Shown: positions 1 through 7,794, counted from the first letter of the stretch. The stretch is DNA of 18,568 nt from VAZQ01 sp035300505 (GCA_035300505.1 DATGVJ010000573.1:1-18568), one strand, 5' to 3'. Notes: generated from the letters alone by a model not told the origin. A program made the numbers and translations.

Positions 1-417
1 TGGCACGAGGCCTCGCGTACCTGGTCCTTGGTATGCGCGGGCGCCGGCTTTGGTCTGGCGTTTCTTGGGTGCAAGGAGAAGCATTGGGCAGGACCGCTTC
101 TCGCCGCAGTTTCGATCGCGTTTGCTTTGGTTGTTGTTGCGGGTACGGCAAGGCCGCCGGAAGGGGACGAGCCGTGGCTGCGTCATGCACTCGCGCTCAT
201 CTCGATGCTTTGTCTTGTCATATCCGGGATTGTCGATGATGAACGGCCGCGGGTTGTGGCCGGATGGCTCGGGTTGGCCGCCACGATTGGGGCCATCACC
301 TGGGCGGTGAAGGGCTCGCTTCTGCGCCGCGCCGCATTCCTTGCGACTGCCGGCATCGTCACGGTCGGTCTCGCGGCTTTGCTGGGGCGCATGTCACGCA
401 AGGGGCCGTCGCTATGA
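1..417 (+). CDS. C-terminal part of multi-span membrane protein (likely DUF2157/DUF4401-like), 5' end outside window
   Basis: The frame is open from base 1 and ends in TGA at 415-417, so the start lies upstream of the window; a TTG at 28 is only an internal codon. The visible ~138 residues hold about four hydrophobic segments separated by short Arg/Glu-containing loops (for example GTARPPEGDEPWLRH), and end in a basic tail (GRMSRKGPSL). It overlaps the next gene by ATGA, so the two are translationally coupled. Proteins with the GDYXXLXY motif are usually encoded right after a DUF2157-type membrane protein, and this is the basis for the family name here; the visible part carries no diagnostic motif. 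Role unknown; the pair is thought to sit in the inner membrane. Confidence 0.6.
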   Translation, partial: WHEASRTWSLVCAGAGFGLAFLGCKEKHWAGPLLAAVSIAFALVVVAGTARPPEGDEPWLRHALALISMLCLVISGIVDDERPRVVAGWLGLAATIGAITWAVKGSLLRRAAFLATAGIVTVGLAALLGRMSRKGPSL

Positions 418-1010
418 ATGGCCTCCTGGATTTCCTCGGGCGAATACCCAAGGTCCTGCTGTTTGCCGCGGTTGCGATCATTCAGGTTGCGCTGATTGCC
501 ATGATGGTGGTCGACCGTGCCCGTGTCTTACGCGATGGTACCGAGGTTACACTCGCAACGCGGCCGGTCGATCCTCGCGATTTTCTGCGCGGCGATTATG
601 TGGTGCTCAACTATGAAATTTCGTCGCTGCCGGCTGGCACACTCAAGGATACGCCATCGTCAGGGAAAGGGACGGTCGTCTACGTCAAGGCCGAGCCGAA
701 GGGCAACGTATATGCTGCAGTTTCGGTACATAAGGAGCCAGTTGCGGTAACTGGAAATGAGGTATTAATCCGTGGCCGCGCCTCTGGGGGCGCGACCTGT
801 GGTCCGGACAATATGAGTTTTTGCGAGGACCTTCGATTGAGGTTCGGCATCGAGAGCTATTTCGTCCCGCAAGGGGAGGGGCGCGAGATTGAAAACGCCC
901 GCAATCAGGGCAAGGTGACAGTGGTTGCAGCGGTGACGCGCGCCGGGCGTGCCGTGATCAAGCGTCTCCTGATCGACGGGGAGCCGGTCTATCAGGAACC
1001 GCTCTATTGA
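414..1010 (+). CDS. GDYXXLXY-motif membrane-anchored protein
   Basis: A 198-residue protein starting at the ATG that overlaps the stop of the preceding gene (ATGA, 414-417). Residues 13-33 form one hydrophobic span (VLLFAAVAIIQVALIAMMVV), followed by a domain that would lie outside the cytoplasm. The family motif is at residues 60-67 (GDYVVLNY), preceded by the typical VDPRDFLR. Two cysteines follow in GATCGPDNMSFC and may pair. The C-terminus matches the family pattern of a beta-rich domain ending in 'GRAVIKRLLIDGEPVYQEPLY'-like text. Family members are widespread, always beside DUF2157/DUF4401 proteins, and have no firmly known function. The longer frame reading back to 264 lies inside the upstream gene and is not used. 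Confidence 0.85.
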   Translation: MNGLLDFLGRIPKVLLFAAVAIIQVALIAMMVVDRARVLRDGTEVTLATRPVDPRDFLRGDYVVLNYEISSLPAGTLKDTPSSGKGTVVYVKAEPKGNVYAAVSVHKEPVAVTGNEVLIRGRASGGATCGPDNMSFCEDLRLRFGIESYFVPQGEGREIENARNQGKVTVVAAVTRAGRAVIKRLLIDGEPVYQEPLY

Positions 1011-1069
1011 ATAATCGAGCGTTCCGCGCGATGTGTTATTGGTGATCCAAGCGAGGGAAGAGACACGAT

Positions 1070-1402
1070 ATGGCCGATCAATCAGGAGAGGGCGTGCGGA
1101 ACCTGACGCCTGAGGAGGTATCGCGTGGAATGGCCGAAGGACGGATGCTGCTGGTCGACGTGCGGGAACTGAACGAAGTGGCCATCGACGCCTATCCCGA
1201 CGCGGTGGTCGTGCCATTGTCAAGTTTCGACCCGTCGGCCATTCCCGACCCGCAAGGGCGTGAGGTTGTGTTCGCCTGCCGGTCTGGCCGGCGTTCGGTC
1301 ACGGCCTCGCTAGCCGCGCAGGAGCAGGGTTTCCCCTATAGTGCCCATTTGGCGGGCGGCATACTGGCGTGGAAGGCCGCCGGCTTGCCGACCAAGTCGT
1401 AA
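1070..1402 (+). CDS. Single-domain rhodanese-like protein
   Basis: A 110-residue protein consisting of one rhodanese domain with no signal peptide, so it should be cytoplasmic. The active-site loop is C70-R-S-G-R-R (residues 70-75), the six-residue loop of sulfurtransferases, with the nucleophilic cysteine present. The upstream LLVDVRELNEV (27-37) and the downstream HLAGGILAWKAAGLP (93-107) are the standard flanking motifs, and the length is normal for a single domain. The family moves sulfane sulfur from thiosulfate or a persulfide carrier to a thiol acceptor; the in vivo donor here is unknown. A purine-rich GAGGGAAG precedes the ATG by about 10 nt. The gene lies 59 bp after the GDYXXLXY gene and 20 bp before a periplasmic binding protein gene, so it may be cotranscribed with both. 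Confidence 0.9.
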   Translation: MADQSGEGVRNLTPEEVSRGMAEGRMLLVDVRELNEVAIDAYPDAVVVPLSSFDPSAIPDPQGREVVFACRSGRRSVTASLAAQEQGFPYSAHLAGGILAWKAAGLPTKS

Positions 1403-1422
1403 TCACCCCGTAGGACCGACCG

Positions 1423-2529
1423 ATGCATCGCTCGACTGTTGCCATATCACTGATTGTTATCTCGCTGTCTTGGATCGCGGCGCCCGGCACCGCAGAGGTG
1501 AGAAAGCGGATCGTCAACGTGTACAATTGGTCCGACTATGTGGCTCCAACGGTGATCGATGAGTTCACCAAGGAAACAGGGATCGCGGTTCGCTACGACA
1601 CCTTTGATTCCAACGACACGCTTGAAACCAAATTGCTTGCCGGCCGTTCCGGCTATGACGTCGTCGCCCCCACAGCCTATTTTCTCGAGCGCCAGATCAA
1701 GGCTGGTGTTTTCCAGAAACTCGACAAGTCCAAGCTGCCAAACCTCGTCCATTTGTGGCCTGAGATTTTAGAGCGCCTTTCGCAATACGATCCAGGCAAT
1801 GCCTATGCGGTGAATTATATGTGGGGCACCACCGGGATTGGCTACAATAGTAAGAAGGCGCGCGAGATCTTTGGCGGTTCGGGCGTGATCGACAGCTGGG
1901 ACATCGTGTTCAAGCCGGAAATCCTAGCCAAATTCAAGGATTGCGGTGTTCATTTTCTCGATTCGTCCGACGACATACTGTCAGCGGCGTTGCATTATGT
2001 GGGGCTGGATCCCAATACGAAGAAAGAGGTGGACTACCAGAAGGCTGCCGACTTGGTGACGGCAGTGAGGCCGTCCGTCCGCAAATTTCATTCGTCTGAA
2101 TACATCAATGCTCTCACATCCGGCGAGATCTGCCTGGTGGTCGGATTCTCCGGCGATATCAAGCAGTCACAAAAACGTGCGGCGGAAGTGAAGAATGGCG
2201 TTGAGATTGCGTATGCGATCCCAAAGGAAGGTGCGCAGCTCTGGTTTGACAATCTTGCGATCCCGCGGAGCGCCCGTAATGTTGCGGAGGCGCATGAATT
2301 CATCAACTATTTGCAGAAGCCGGAAGTCGCGGCGAAGAACTCCAGTTTCATTTCCTATGCCAACGGCAATCTGGCGAGCCAGAAATTTATTGACAAGGCT
2401 GTGCTGGAAGATCGGACTGTCTACCCTGACGAGGCGACGATGCAACGCCTTTACACCATGAAGGCACATGATTCTGCCACTACGCGATTGATGAATCGGC
2501 TGTGGACGCGAATCAAGACGGGGCGATAG
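1423..2529 (+). CDS. Polyamine-type ABC transporter periplasmic binding protein (PotF/SpuD-like)
   Basis: A 368-residue protein with a Sec signal peptide (hydrophobic core about residues 7-20, likely cut near A20-A24). The mature N-terminus has the polyamine-binder pattern VNVYNWSDYVAP (W36, S37, D38 and Y39 correspond to the ligand pocket of PotF) and then YDTFDSNDTLETKLLAGRSG and the FLERQIKAGVFQKLDKSKLPN region. The C-terminal 'LMNRLWTRIKTGR' is also typical. The expected substrate is putrescine or a related polyamine. ATG at 1423 is supported by AGGA seven bases upstream. No ATPase or permease genes are nearby, so it either serves a transporter encoded elsewhere or acts as a sensor. It is convergent with lpxXL, with only three bases between the stops. 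Confidence 0.88.
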   Translation: MHRSTVAISLIVISLSWIAAPGTAEVRKRIVNVYNWSDYVAPTVIDEFTKETGIAVRYDTFDSNDTLETKLLAGRSGYDVVAPTAYFLERQIKAGVFQKLDKSKLPNLVHLWPEILERLSQYDPGNAYAVNYMWGTTGIGYNSKKAREIFGGSGVIDSWDIVFKPEILAKFKDCGVHFLDSSDDILSAALHYVGLDPNTKKEVDYQKAADLVTAVRPSVRKFHSSEYINALTSGEICLVVGFSGDIKQSQKRAAEVKNGVEIAYAIPKEGAQLWFDNLAIPRSARNVAEAHEFINYLQKPEVAAKNSSFISYANGNLASQKFIDKAVLEDRTVYPDEATMQRLYTMKAHDSATTRLMNRLWTRIKTGR

Positions 2530-2540
2530 ATCTTATCGCC
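2522..2540. terminator. Stem-loop containing both stop codons of a convergent gene pair
   Basis: GGCGATA (2522-2528) and TATCGCC (2534-2540) are a perfect 7-bp inverted repeat around a 5-nt loop. The TAG of the plus-strand binding protein gene (2527-2529) and the TAA of the minus-strand lpxXL (2535-2533) both fall inside it. There is no T-tract on either side, so it is not a classic intrinsic terminator; it could limit read-through or stabilise both 3' ends. Confidence 0.4.
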
Positions 2541-3468
2541 ACCGGCGGTGCTGCCAGAGCCATTGGTCTGGATGTTCACGCACCCAACCTTCGATGATGG
2601 ACGTGGCAGATTGCATCGTTCGCAAGATGTCGACACGATTTTCAGCGTCGAGTGGCAGATCGAGCGGTTCCGTCATTTCTCCCCGGAAATGATTGCCGTC
2701 GGCGAGGCGGACGATGCGGATTCCTCGAACATTGCAGCCGGTGTTACGCGCGAGGTGCGCCAGGAGCGAACTGACCTTGCATTTGCGGCCGAAGAAGCTC
2801 ACATCGACGCCGCGGTGGTCATGTTGATCGATCAGCATTCCGACATTGCTCCCGCGTGCCAACGCACCCGAAAGGCGGAACGGTGCGTCAAAGCCGGATG
2901 GTATGAGCGTGCCCATGCTGCCTTTGCGAATTTCAAGCACCGCATTCGCAACCTCGCGCAGGCTCGGAGGGCGGTAGAGCACCGCGGTTTCGACGCCGGC
3001 CTGGGCTGCGACCAGCGCAGGCAGTTCCCAGTTCCCAAGATGGGCGGCAAACAACGCCGTTGGACGCGACGCCGTGCGCATCTCCTCAAATCGACGAATG
3101 TCACCCTCATCAAAGACGATATCGGGAGGCAAGGGGTCGTTGGGGCGCCATATGCGCAATCGATCCAGAAAAGCGAACTCGGCCGCGACCCGTCCAAGAT
3201 TGTCCCACGATCCACTGAGGATTTTGTCGATCTCGTCAGCCGGCTTGCCCGGGAACGCAGCCTTCAGGTTGGCGCGAGCCACACGGTGCTCCGGCAGCCA
3301 CGGCCCGATCCCGCGTAGCAGACGCCCCGTCCGGCGCGCTACGCGCACTCGGTTGCCGCGCCGAATTGCGTGCATGAGAAGGACCGCAATTCGTCCGGCG
3401 ATCGCCCCGATGGTTTGCCTGAGCCACCATTTGATCGACCGCGCGGCTTTTTTTAGCGACCATTCCAT
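2533..3468 (-). CDS. lpxXL: Lipid A very-long-chain acyltransferase (LpxXL-like, HtrB/LpxL family)
   Basis: A 311-residue inner-membrane-associated acyltransferase. The catalytic HX4E motif of the LpxL/HtrB family is H143-LGNW-E148. Other family landmarks are LPEHRVARANLKAAFP (58-73), LYRPPSLREVANAVLEIRKGS near 164-184 and ML(I)DQHDHRGVDVSFFG near 211-227. The N-terminus is basic and amphipathic with a short hydrophobic stretch (about 18-33), as expected for membrane attachment. It is the last gene of the acpXL cluster, 20 bp after adh2. In rhizobia the enzyme at this position moves 27-hydroxyoctacosanoate from AcpXL to lipid A. Plain lauroyl or myristoyl transferases share the same motifs, so the C28 assignment rests on the neighbours. 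Confidence 0.88.
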   Translation of the reverse strand: MEWSLKKAARSIKWWLRQTIGAIAGRIAVLLMHAIRRGNRVRVARRTGRLLRGIGPWLPEHRVARANLKAAFPGKPADEIDKILSGSWDNLGRVAAEFAFLDRLRIWRPNDPLPPDIVFDEGDIRRFEEMRTASRPTALFAAHLGNWELPALVAAQAGVETAVLYRPPSLREVANAVLEIRKGSMGTLIPSGFDAPFRLSGALARGSNVGMLIDQHDHRGVDVSFFGRKCKVSSLLAHLARNTGCNVRGIRIVRLADGNHFRGEMTEPLDLPLDAENRVDILRTMQSATSIIEGWVREHPDQWLWQHRRWR

Positions 3469-3488
3469 CTCGTTCGCAATTGGGTCTA

Positions 3489-4511
3489 CTAGAACACAAC
3501 GACGATTTTGCCGAAGACTTGGCGGCTCTCCAGGCGCGCCAATCCTTTTTCGATGTCCGCAAGCGCGACCTCGGTGTCAATGACGGGATGCATGCCGTCT
3601 GCCATTTTGGCGAGGCTCTCGCGGATGTTCTTCATCGAGGCACCGAATGAGCCGATGATCCTATACTGCTGTTGGAACAGTTGCATCAGGTTGATCGTGG
3701 TCGAAGGACCGGAGGTGGCGCCGCAGGTGACCAATCGCCCACCGCGCTTGAGGCACAGGAGGGAGCCGTTGAAGGTGTCGGCTCCGACATGTTCGAACAC
3801 GACATCGACGCCTTTTTTGGCGGTGATTTTGCGAACCGCGCCCTCAAATCGATCGGTGCGGTAATTGATCACGTGGTCAGCACCGAGTTCCTTGGCCTTC
3901 ACGACCTTGCTGTCGTCGCCGACGGTCGTGATGACGGTCGCACCGATCGCCTTGGCCATCATAATGGCGACGGTGCCTATGCCGGAGCCTCCGGCGTGGA
4001 CCAGGACCGTCTCGCCCGGATCGAGCTTTGCATTATCGAACAGCATGTGCTGCACGGTGGAGAAAGCGATTGGCGCACAGGCCGCATCGCGCGGGCTAAC
4101 ACCGGCCGGAACCGGAATTACGAGTCGCGCCGGCAGGTTGACAAGGTCGCGGGCAAATCCGTCGACATGGAATCCCATCAAGCCACCCACATCGGTGCAT
4201 AAATTGTCTCGGCCTTCGCGACATGCTTTGCACTTACCGCAGGTCAGCGCGCCATACATGACGACGCCATCCCCTGGCTTGAATCCGGTTGTGCCCGAGC
4301 CGACAGCGACGATTTCGCCGGCCGCTTCAGCTCCGATTACAAGCGGCAGTTTTCGTTTAGCAAAAGCCATGCCACGCCAGCCCCAAACATCGATATGATT
4401 GAGCGCAACCGCCTTGACCCGGATCTGCACCTCCGCTTCGCCCGGGGCAGGCGGTGCCGGCAAGTCGACGAGTTCGAGTTTGCGGTCGGCGACGAGTGTC
4501 AGCGCGCGCAT
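3489..4511 (-). CDS. adh2: Medium-chain (zinc-type) dehydrogenase/reductase of the VLCFA cluster (Adh2XL-like)
   Basis: A 340-residue MDR protein. The GroES-like domain carries the four structural-zinc cysteines C91, C94, C97 and C105 (CGKCKACREGRDNLC). The Rossmann domain has VHAGGSGIGTVAIMMAKAIGA (171-191), a quinone-reductase-like nucleotide-binding loop. The catalytic zinc ligands of alcohol dehydrogenases are not conserved: N38-H39 stands where Cys-His is expected and GAEAAG (60-65) where GHE is expected. A zinc-independent double-bond or quinone reductase activity on an acyl intermediate is therefore more likely than alcohol oxidation (inference). The start is ATG at 4511, directly after an AGAAGAG stretch; the longer frame reaches back into fabF1. 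It lies 22 bp after fabF1 and 20 bp before lpxXL. In rhizobia the gene at this place is called adh2XL, and its exact reaction is not settled. Confidence 0.85.
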   Translation of the reverse strand: MRALTLVADRKLELVDLPAPPAPGEAEVQIRVKAVALNHIDVWGWRGMAFAKRKLPLVIGAEAAGEIVAVGSGTTGFKPGDGVVMYGALTCGKCKACREGRDNLCTDVGGLMGFHVDGFARDLVNLPARLVIPVPAGVSPRDAACAPIAFSTVQHMLFDNAKLDPGETVLVHAGGSGIGTVAIMMAKAIGATVITTVGDDSKVVKAKELGADHVINYRTDRFEGAVRKITAKKGVDVVFEHVGADTFNGSLLCLKRGGRLVTCGATSGPSTTINLMQLFQQQYRIIGSFGASMKNIRESLAKMADGMHPVIDTEVALADIEKGLARLESRQVFGKIVVVF

Positions 4512-4533
4512 GGGGCACTCTTCTGTTCGTGAA

Positions 4534-5811
4534 CTATTTGGGTTCCGGGCCCAGGACCAGCGACACATTCTGGCCGCCGAAGCCGAAGGAATTGGATAAG
4601 ACGTGACTCACCTTTGCATCGCGAGCCACGTTGGGAACGACGTCGAGTGCTATGATTGGATCCGGTATTTGGTAATTGATCGTTGGCGGCAGACGCTGAT
4701 GTTGGATTGTCAAAAGCGAAACCACAGCCTCAATTACTCCGGCTGCTGACAAAGTGTGTCCAATCATGGATTTGTTGGACGAGACCGGGATCGATTTGAC
4801 GCGGCTGCCGAAAACGGCCGTCAGGCCGAGGCATTCCATTTTGTCGTTTTCCGGCGTGCCGGTGCCATGAGGATTGACGTAATCGATATCGATCGGATCG
4901 AGGCCGGCATCGGCGAGGGCGTTGCGAATGCAGCCGATGATTGGCTTGCCGTCGGGACTCGATCGCGTGCGATGGAACGAGTCTGCCATTTCGCCCAAGC
5001 CTTCGATCACGCCGAGAATCCTGGCTCCGCGTGCCTTTGCGTGTTCCAGGCTCTCCAGCACAAGCGCGCCTGCGCCTTCCGCCATAACGAATCCATCGCG
5101 GTTTTTCGAGAATGGCTTCGCAGCGGCCTCGGGGAATTCATTTGACATCGATAAAGCCGACAGCAATGAAAATCGGATCAGAGATTCGGCGTTGACCGAG
5201 CCATCGGCGCCTGCACAGAGGGCTACGTCGGTTTCACCACGGCGGATTGCTTCGACACCGAGCTGGATTGCGCTGGCACCCGACGCGCATGCAGTCGACA
5301 GGCTGACGGGCGATCCCTTGGTCCCGAAGCGGACCGCGATGTTTTCGGCGACGGATGCGAACATGCATCGTTCGTGAATGGCGATATAGTCGCCTTTGGC
5401 GACTTCGCGCAGCAGCGAGTCATAGCTTACATCACCGTTGGACCTGCTCTCGACCGATACGGCTTCGCGATGCGACCATTCGGTTTCGACCGGTGCTACG
5501 GCAATGAAGAGTGGACCTGGAAAGTCGCCGATCGCGCCGATGGCCGCTTCCGTGATGGCCTCCTCGGCGGCGAGGGCAGCAAGTTGTTCGGCAAGGCCCG
5601 CGGATGTGAACGGTTCGATGGGGACAAAGTCGACAGTGCCGGCAATCGTCGTGCGTAAGCCGGCGGTTGAAAAGCGCGAAATGCGCCTGATGCCCGAATG
5701 CCCAGAGGTCAGTTTTCGCCAATTGTCGGTCTTACCGATGCCGAGCGAAGTGACGATCCCCATGCCGGTGACGACAATGGGATTGCGGGGCCTGTCGCGT
5801 GCTGGCGCCAT
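4534..5811 (-). CDS. fabF1: Beta-ketoacyl-ACP synthase, catalytic (FabF1XL-like)
   Basis: A 425-residue thiolase-fold condensing enzyme with every catalytic residue present: nucleophile C175 in STACASGAS, H315 in NPHGTGTPEND, K347 and H352 in SSNKSMIGHTLSAAG, and the C-terminal SNSFGFGGQN loop (407-415). It would condense acyl-AcpXL with malonyl units to lengthen the chain toward C28. The start was set at ATG 5811, because AGGAAA ends six bases before it; a GTG at 5817 would sit directly against that ribosome site. It follows fabF2 after 12 bp. The pairing with a degenerate FabF2 suggests a heterodimer. A general FabF role in normal chain synthesis is less likely given the cluster. Confidence 0.92.
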   Translation of the reverse strand: MAPARDRPRNPIVVTGMGIVTSLGIGKTDNWRKLTSGHSGIRRISRFSTAGLRTTIAGTVDFVPIEPFTSAGLAEQLAALAAEEAITEAAIGAIGDFPGPLFIAVAPVETEWSHREAVSVESRSNGDVSYDSLLREVAKGDYIAIHERCMFASVAENIAVRFGTKGSPVSLSTACASGASAIQLGVEAIRRGETDVALCAGADGSVNAESLIRFSLLSALSMSNEFPEAAAKPFSKNRDGFVMAEGAGALVLESLEHAKARGARILGVIEGLGEMADSFHRTRSSPDGKPIIGCIRNALADAGLDPIDIDYVNPHGTGTPENDKMECLGLTAVFGSRVKSIPVSSNKSMIGHTLSAAGVIEAVVSLLTIQHQRLPPTINYQIPDPIIALDVVPNVARDAKVSHVLSNSFGFGGQNVSLVLGPEPK

Positions 5812-5823
5812 GACCACTTTCCT

Positions 5824-7020
5824 TTATTGTGCAGCTTCGACCAGCGCTATGCCTTCGCCGCGCCAATGTCCAACGCCCGTGACGGCAACCTGCGTTATGG
5901 GTCTCTTGTCGACCGACTCAACACCAGAATTGTCGCCCGGGGCAAACAATTGTCCGTGTTGAAGTGCCAGTGTTGCGAGCGCGATATTCATCACAAATTG
6001 TGGCTCCATGCCGTGGCCGACGTAAGTCCCTGTGGCCCGTACCGGAACGTCCCCAAGTGTTCTGAGCCAATCGCGCTCCTCACTTGTGGCGGGCTCGCAC
6101 CCCGTTGCACCTGAAATGATACCAAGTGTCTGTCGAACCGACTTATTTTCGATACGTTGCCATAGTCGCGCGAGCGATTTCGCGGTATCGCCGGCTTGCC
6201 GTATACATCGATCTGAGACGATGCATGCCAAGCGTGCCATGGGCTTGGCGTTGCGCGCCTGTGCATGTTCGCGCGATTCCAGCACCAGGAAGGCCCCGAG
6301 CGAACCCAAGATCAACCCGCCGCCACGCGGTTTACGCTCCCAGACCGGAGCAAAAGGTTGCTTCAAGAGCCGCTTTCCGAATTCATAGAGGAGGAGTGTA
6401 TCTTTCCGATCGCCATTCAGGGCTCCGCCGACCAGCGCGATGTCGCTTTGGCCAGCCGCAATGCGCGCCGATGCGATTCGCACCGCTTCGATGCCGGATG
6501 TCTCCTCGCCCATGAACGTTCGGGAGGAGCCGGTGACACCATGAACAATCGAAATATTGCCCGCCAGCAGGTTTGAGAGTTGCGCCAGGAAGAGTGTCGG
6601 CCGCAGCCCCCCCATGAGGCTCTCATTGATAAACGGCTGTTTGTCGTCGGAGGTGGGCAAATTCGAGAGGATTTTGACGTCAAGCGCCTCGTCCCGCTCT
6701 CCGCCGCCGGCAGCAACGATCATGTCCATCCGCGCGAGCAGACCGGCACTACCTTTGGCACCAGCGCTTTCAAGCGCGAGTCCCGCCGCATATGTGCCTA
6801 TCCTTTGCCAGAGCTCCATCTGGCGCTGATCGCCCTTTTTCGGAATCTGCTTGTCGAACTCGATCGGCGCGAGCCGATGGACGATGTACGGCGCGAAGCC
6901 TTGCAATTCGGGGGTGGGAACCGGCTCGTTGAGTCGTTGCCAGTGTACCTGCGGACCCTCGCCCAGGCAGGAGACGATGCCCAGGCCGGTAATCCAAATC
7001 TCCCGTGAAGCGTCACTCAT
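5824..7020 (-). CDS. fabF2: Degenerate beta-ketoacyl synthase, chain-length-factor-like (FabF2XL-like)
   Basis: A 398-residue protein of the ketosynthase fold: N-terminal EIWITGLGIVSCLG, C-terminal VAVTGVGHWRGEGIALV. A gapless alignment by eye with FabF1 over the nucleophile helix (ETSGIEAV here, CASGASAI there) puts Glu173 where FabF1 has Cys175. FabF1 H315 corresponds to G304 (ISGATGCEP) and K347 to G331; only the second histidine is kept (H336 in YVGHGMEP). It should not form the acyl-cysteine intermediate. By analogy with chain-length factors of type II polyketide synthases, it may be a non-catalytic partner that shapes the acyl tunnel. The ATG at 7020 overlaps the fabZ stop (ATGA). It is full length with no frameshift, so it is a specialised protein rather than a pseudogene. 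Confidence 0.85.
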   Translation of the reverse strand: MSDASREIWITGLGIVSCLGEGPQVHWQRLNEPVPTPELQGFAPYIVHRLAPIEFDKQIPKKGDQRQMELWQRIGTYAAGLALESAGAKGSAGLLARMDMIVAAGGGERDEALDVKILSNLPTSDDKQPFINESLMGGLRPTLFLAQLSNLLAGNISIVHGVTGSSRTFMGEETSGIEAVRIASARIAAGQSDIALVGGALNGDRKDTLLLYEFGKRLLKQPFAPVWERKPRGGGLILGSLGAFLVLESREHAQARNAKPMARLACIVSDRCIRQAGDTAKSLARLWQRIENKSVRQTLGIISGATGCEPATSEERDWLRTLGDVPVRATGTYVGHGMEPQFVMNIALATLALQHGQLFAPGDNSGVESVDKRPITQVAVTGVGHWRGEGIALVEAAQ

Positions 7021-7499
7021 GGATCCGCACCCTGGGCCCGTGCCTGCATCGGAAATGCGATAGCGGCTGCAAGTTTCTCCATGCTGGCGCAGAGGTCCGG
7101 GGAGGGGAACGGAATTGTGCGGAGCGTCAATTCGGCATTGCTCACGAGACGGCCTTCGACCTTGATCTGCGCTCGCGTGACGAAAAAACCTGAGCCTTCG
7201 TGTTCGACAGTGGCGTGGACCGCAAGCCTGGTGCCCGGTTTGACGAACGACCGCAGTTTGGCCTCCTTGAAAGCCGCAAGAAACGGCATTCGTGTGAATT
7301 TGGTAATCCCTATGGTGAGCCAACCGGACGTTTGAGCCATGGCTTCGAGCAGCAGCACGCCGGGCATCAGAGGCAGCCCAGGGAAATGTCCATCAAAAAT
7401 TGTCGAAGAAACCGGAACATTGGCCTCCACCTCGATCGTACGGCTATCAAGATCAAGCGCGACGACGCGGTCAATCAGTTGGAAATATTCAAGACGCAT
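7017..7499 (-). CDS. fabZ: 3-hydroxyacyl-ACP dehydratase, FabZ-type hot-dog protein of the VLCFA cluster
   Basis: A 160-residue hot-dog fold protein. The catalytic motif FDGHFPGLPLMPGVLLLEAMAQ holds H38 and E52, the FabZ active pair. It would remove water from 3-hydroxyacyl-AcpXL during chain growth in the cytoplasm. ATG at 7499 lies 13 bp after the acpXL stop; the open frame continues upstream but only through acpXL. Its stop overlaps the fabF2 start. The length is close to that of housekeeping FabZ (about 150), and a second copy is expected elsewhere in the genome for ordinary fatty acids. FabA-type isomerase activity is not suggested, because the central motif is of the FabZ kind. Confidence 0.9.
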   Translation of the reverse strand: MRLEYFQLIDRVVALDLDSRTIEVEANVPVSSTIFDGHFPGLPLMPGVLLLEAMAQTSGWLTIGITKFTRMPFLAAFKEAKLRSFVKPGTRLAVHATVEHEGSGFFVTRAQIKVEGRLVSNAELTLRTIPFPSPDLCASMEKLAAAIAFPMQARAQGADP

Positions 7500-7512
7500 G
7501 CCGGGCCAAGCT

Positions 7513-7794
7513 TTATGCCTTCTTGGCCGCAACCAGTTCGTCAATGCGAGCGCACAAGTTGTGCATGACGAAATACTGGTCAGTCGTCGCTTTGCCTTCG
7601 TTGACCTCCTGGGTCCACTGTTCAATTGGCATCTTGATCCCGAACGTCTTATCGATCGCAAAGGCGATATCGAGAAAATCGAGGCTGTCGATCCCGAGAT
7701 CGTTAATGGCATGGCTCTCCGGCTTGATCGTGTCACGCGGAATGTCACAGGTCTCGGTAATGATGTTTACTACGGTATCGAATGTCGAAGACAT
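7513..7794 (-). CDS. acpXL: Specialised acyl carrier protein AcpXL
   Basis: A 93-residue acidic four-helix carrier protein. The phosphopantetheine site is S37 in the DLGIDSLDFLDIAFAIDKTFGI region (33-54), which is the AcpXL form of the usual DSLD motif. It is longer than housekeeping AcpP (about 78 residues). The C-terminal QWTQEVNEGKATTDQYFVMHNLCARIDELVA is also AcpXL-like. It carries the growing C26-C28 chain for the enzymes encoded downstream and delivers it to LpxXL. ATG at 7794 was chosen over the longer frame (7848) because the ACP fold starts here and an AGGGA element lies nearby. It is the first gene of the six-gene unit. Confidence 0.93.
   Translation of the reverse strand: MSSTFDTVVNIITETCDIPRDTIKPESHAINDLGIDSLDFLDIAFAIDKTFGIKMPIEQWTQEVNEGKATTDQYFVMHNLCARIDELVAAKKA

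Noticed and set aside
2548..3318. 256-codon open frame opposite lpxXL
   Set aside because: It is antisense to a gene with clear catalytic motifs and its translation has no recognisable domain; long antisense frames are expected at high GC.
5824..7020. fabF2 as a decaying pseudogene
   Set aside because: The frame is intact and full length, coupled to fabZ, with conserved fold motifs; only specific catalytic residues are changed.
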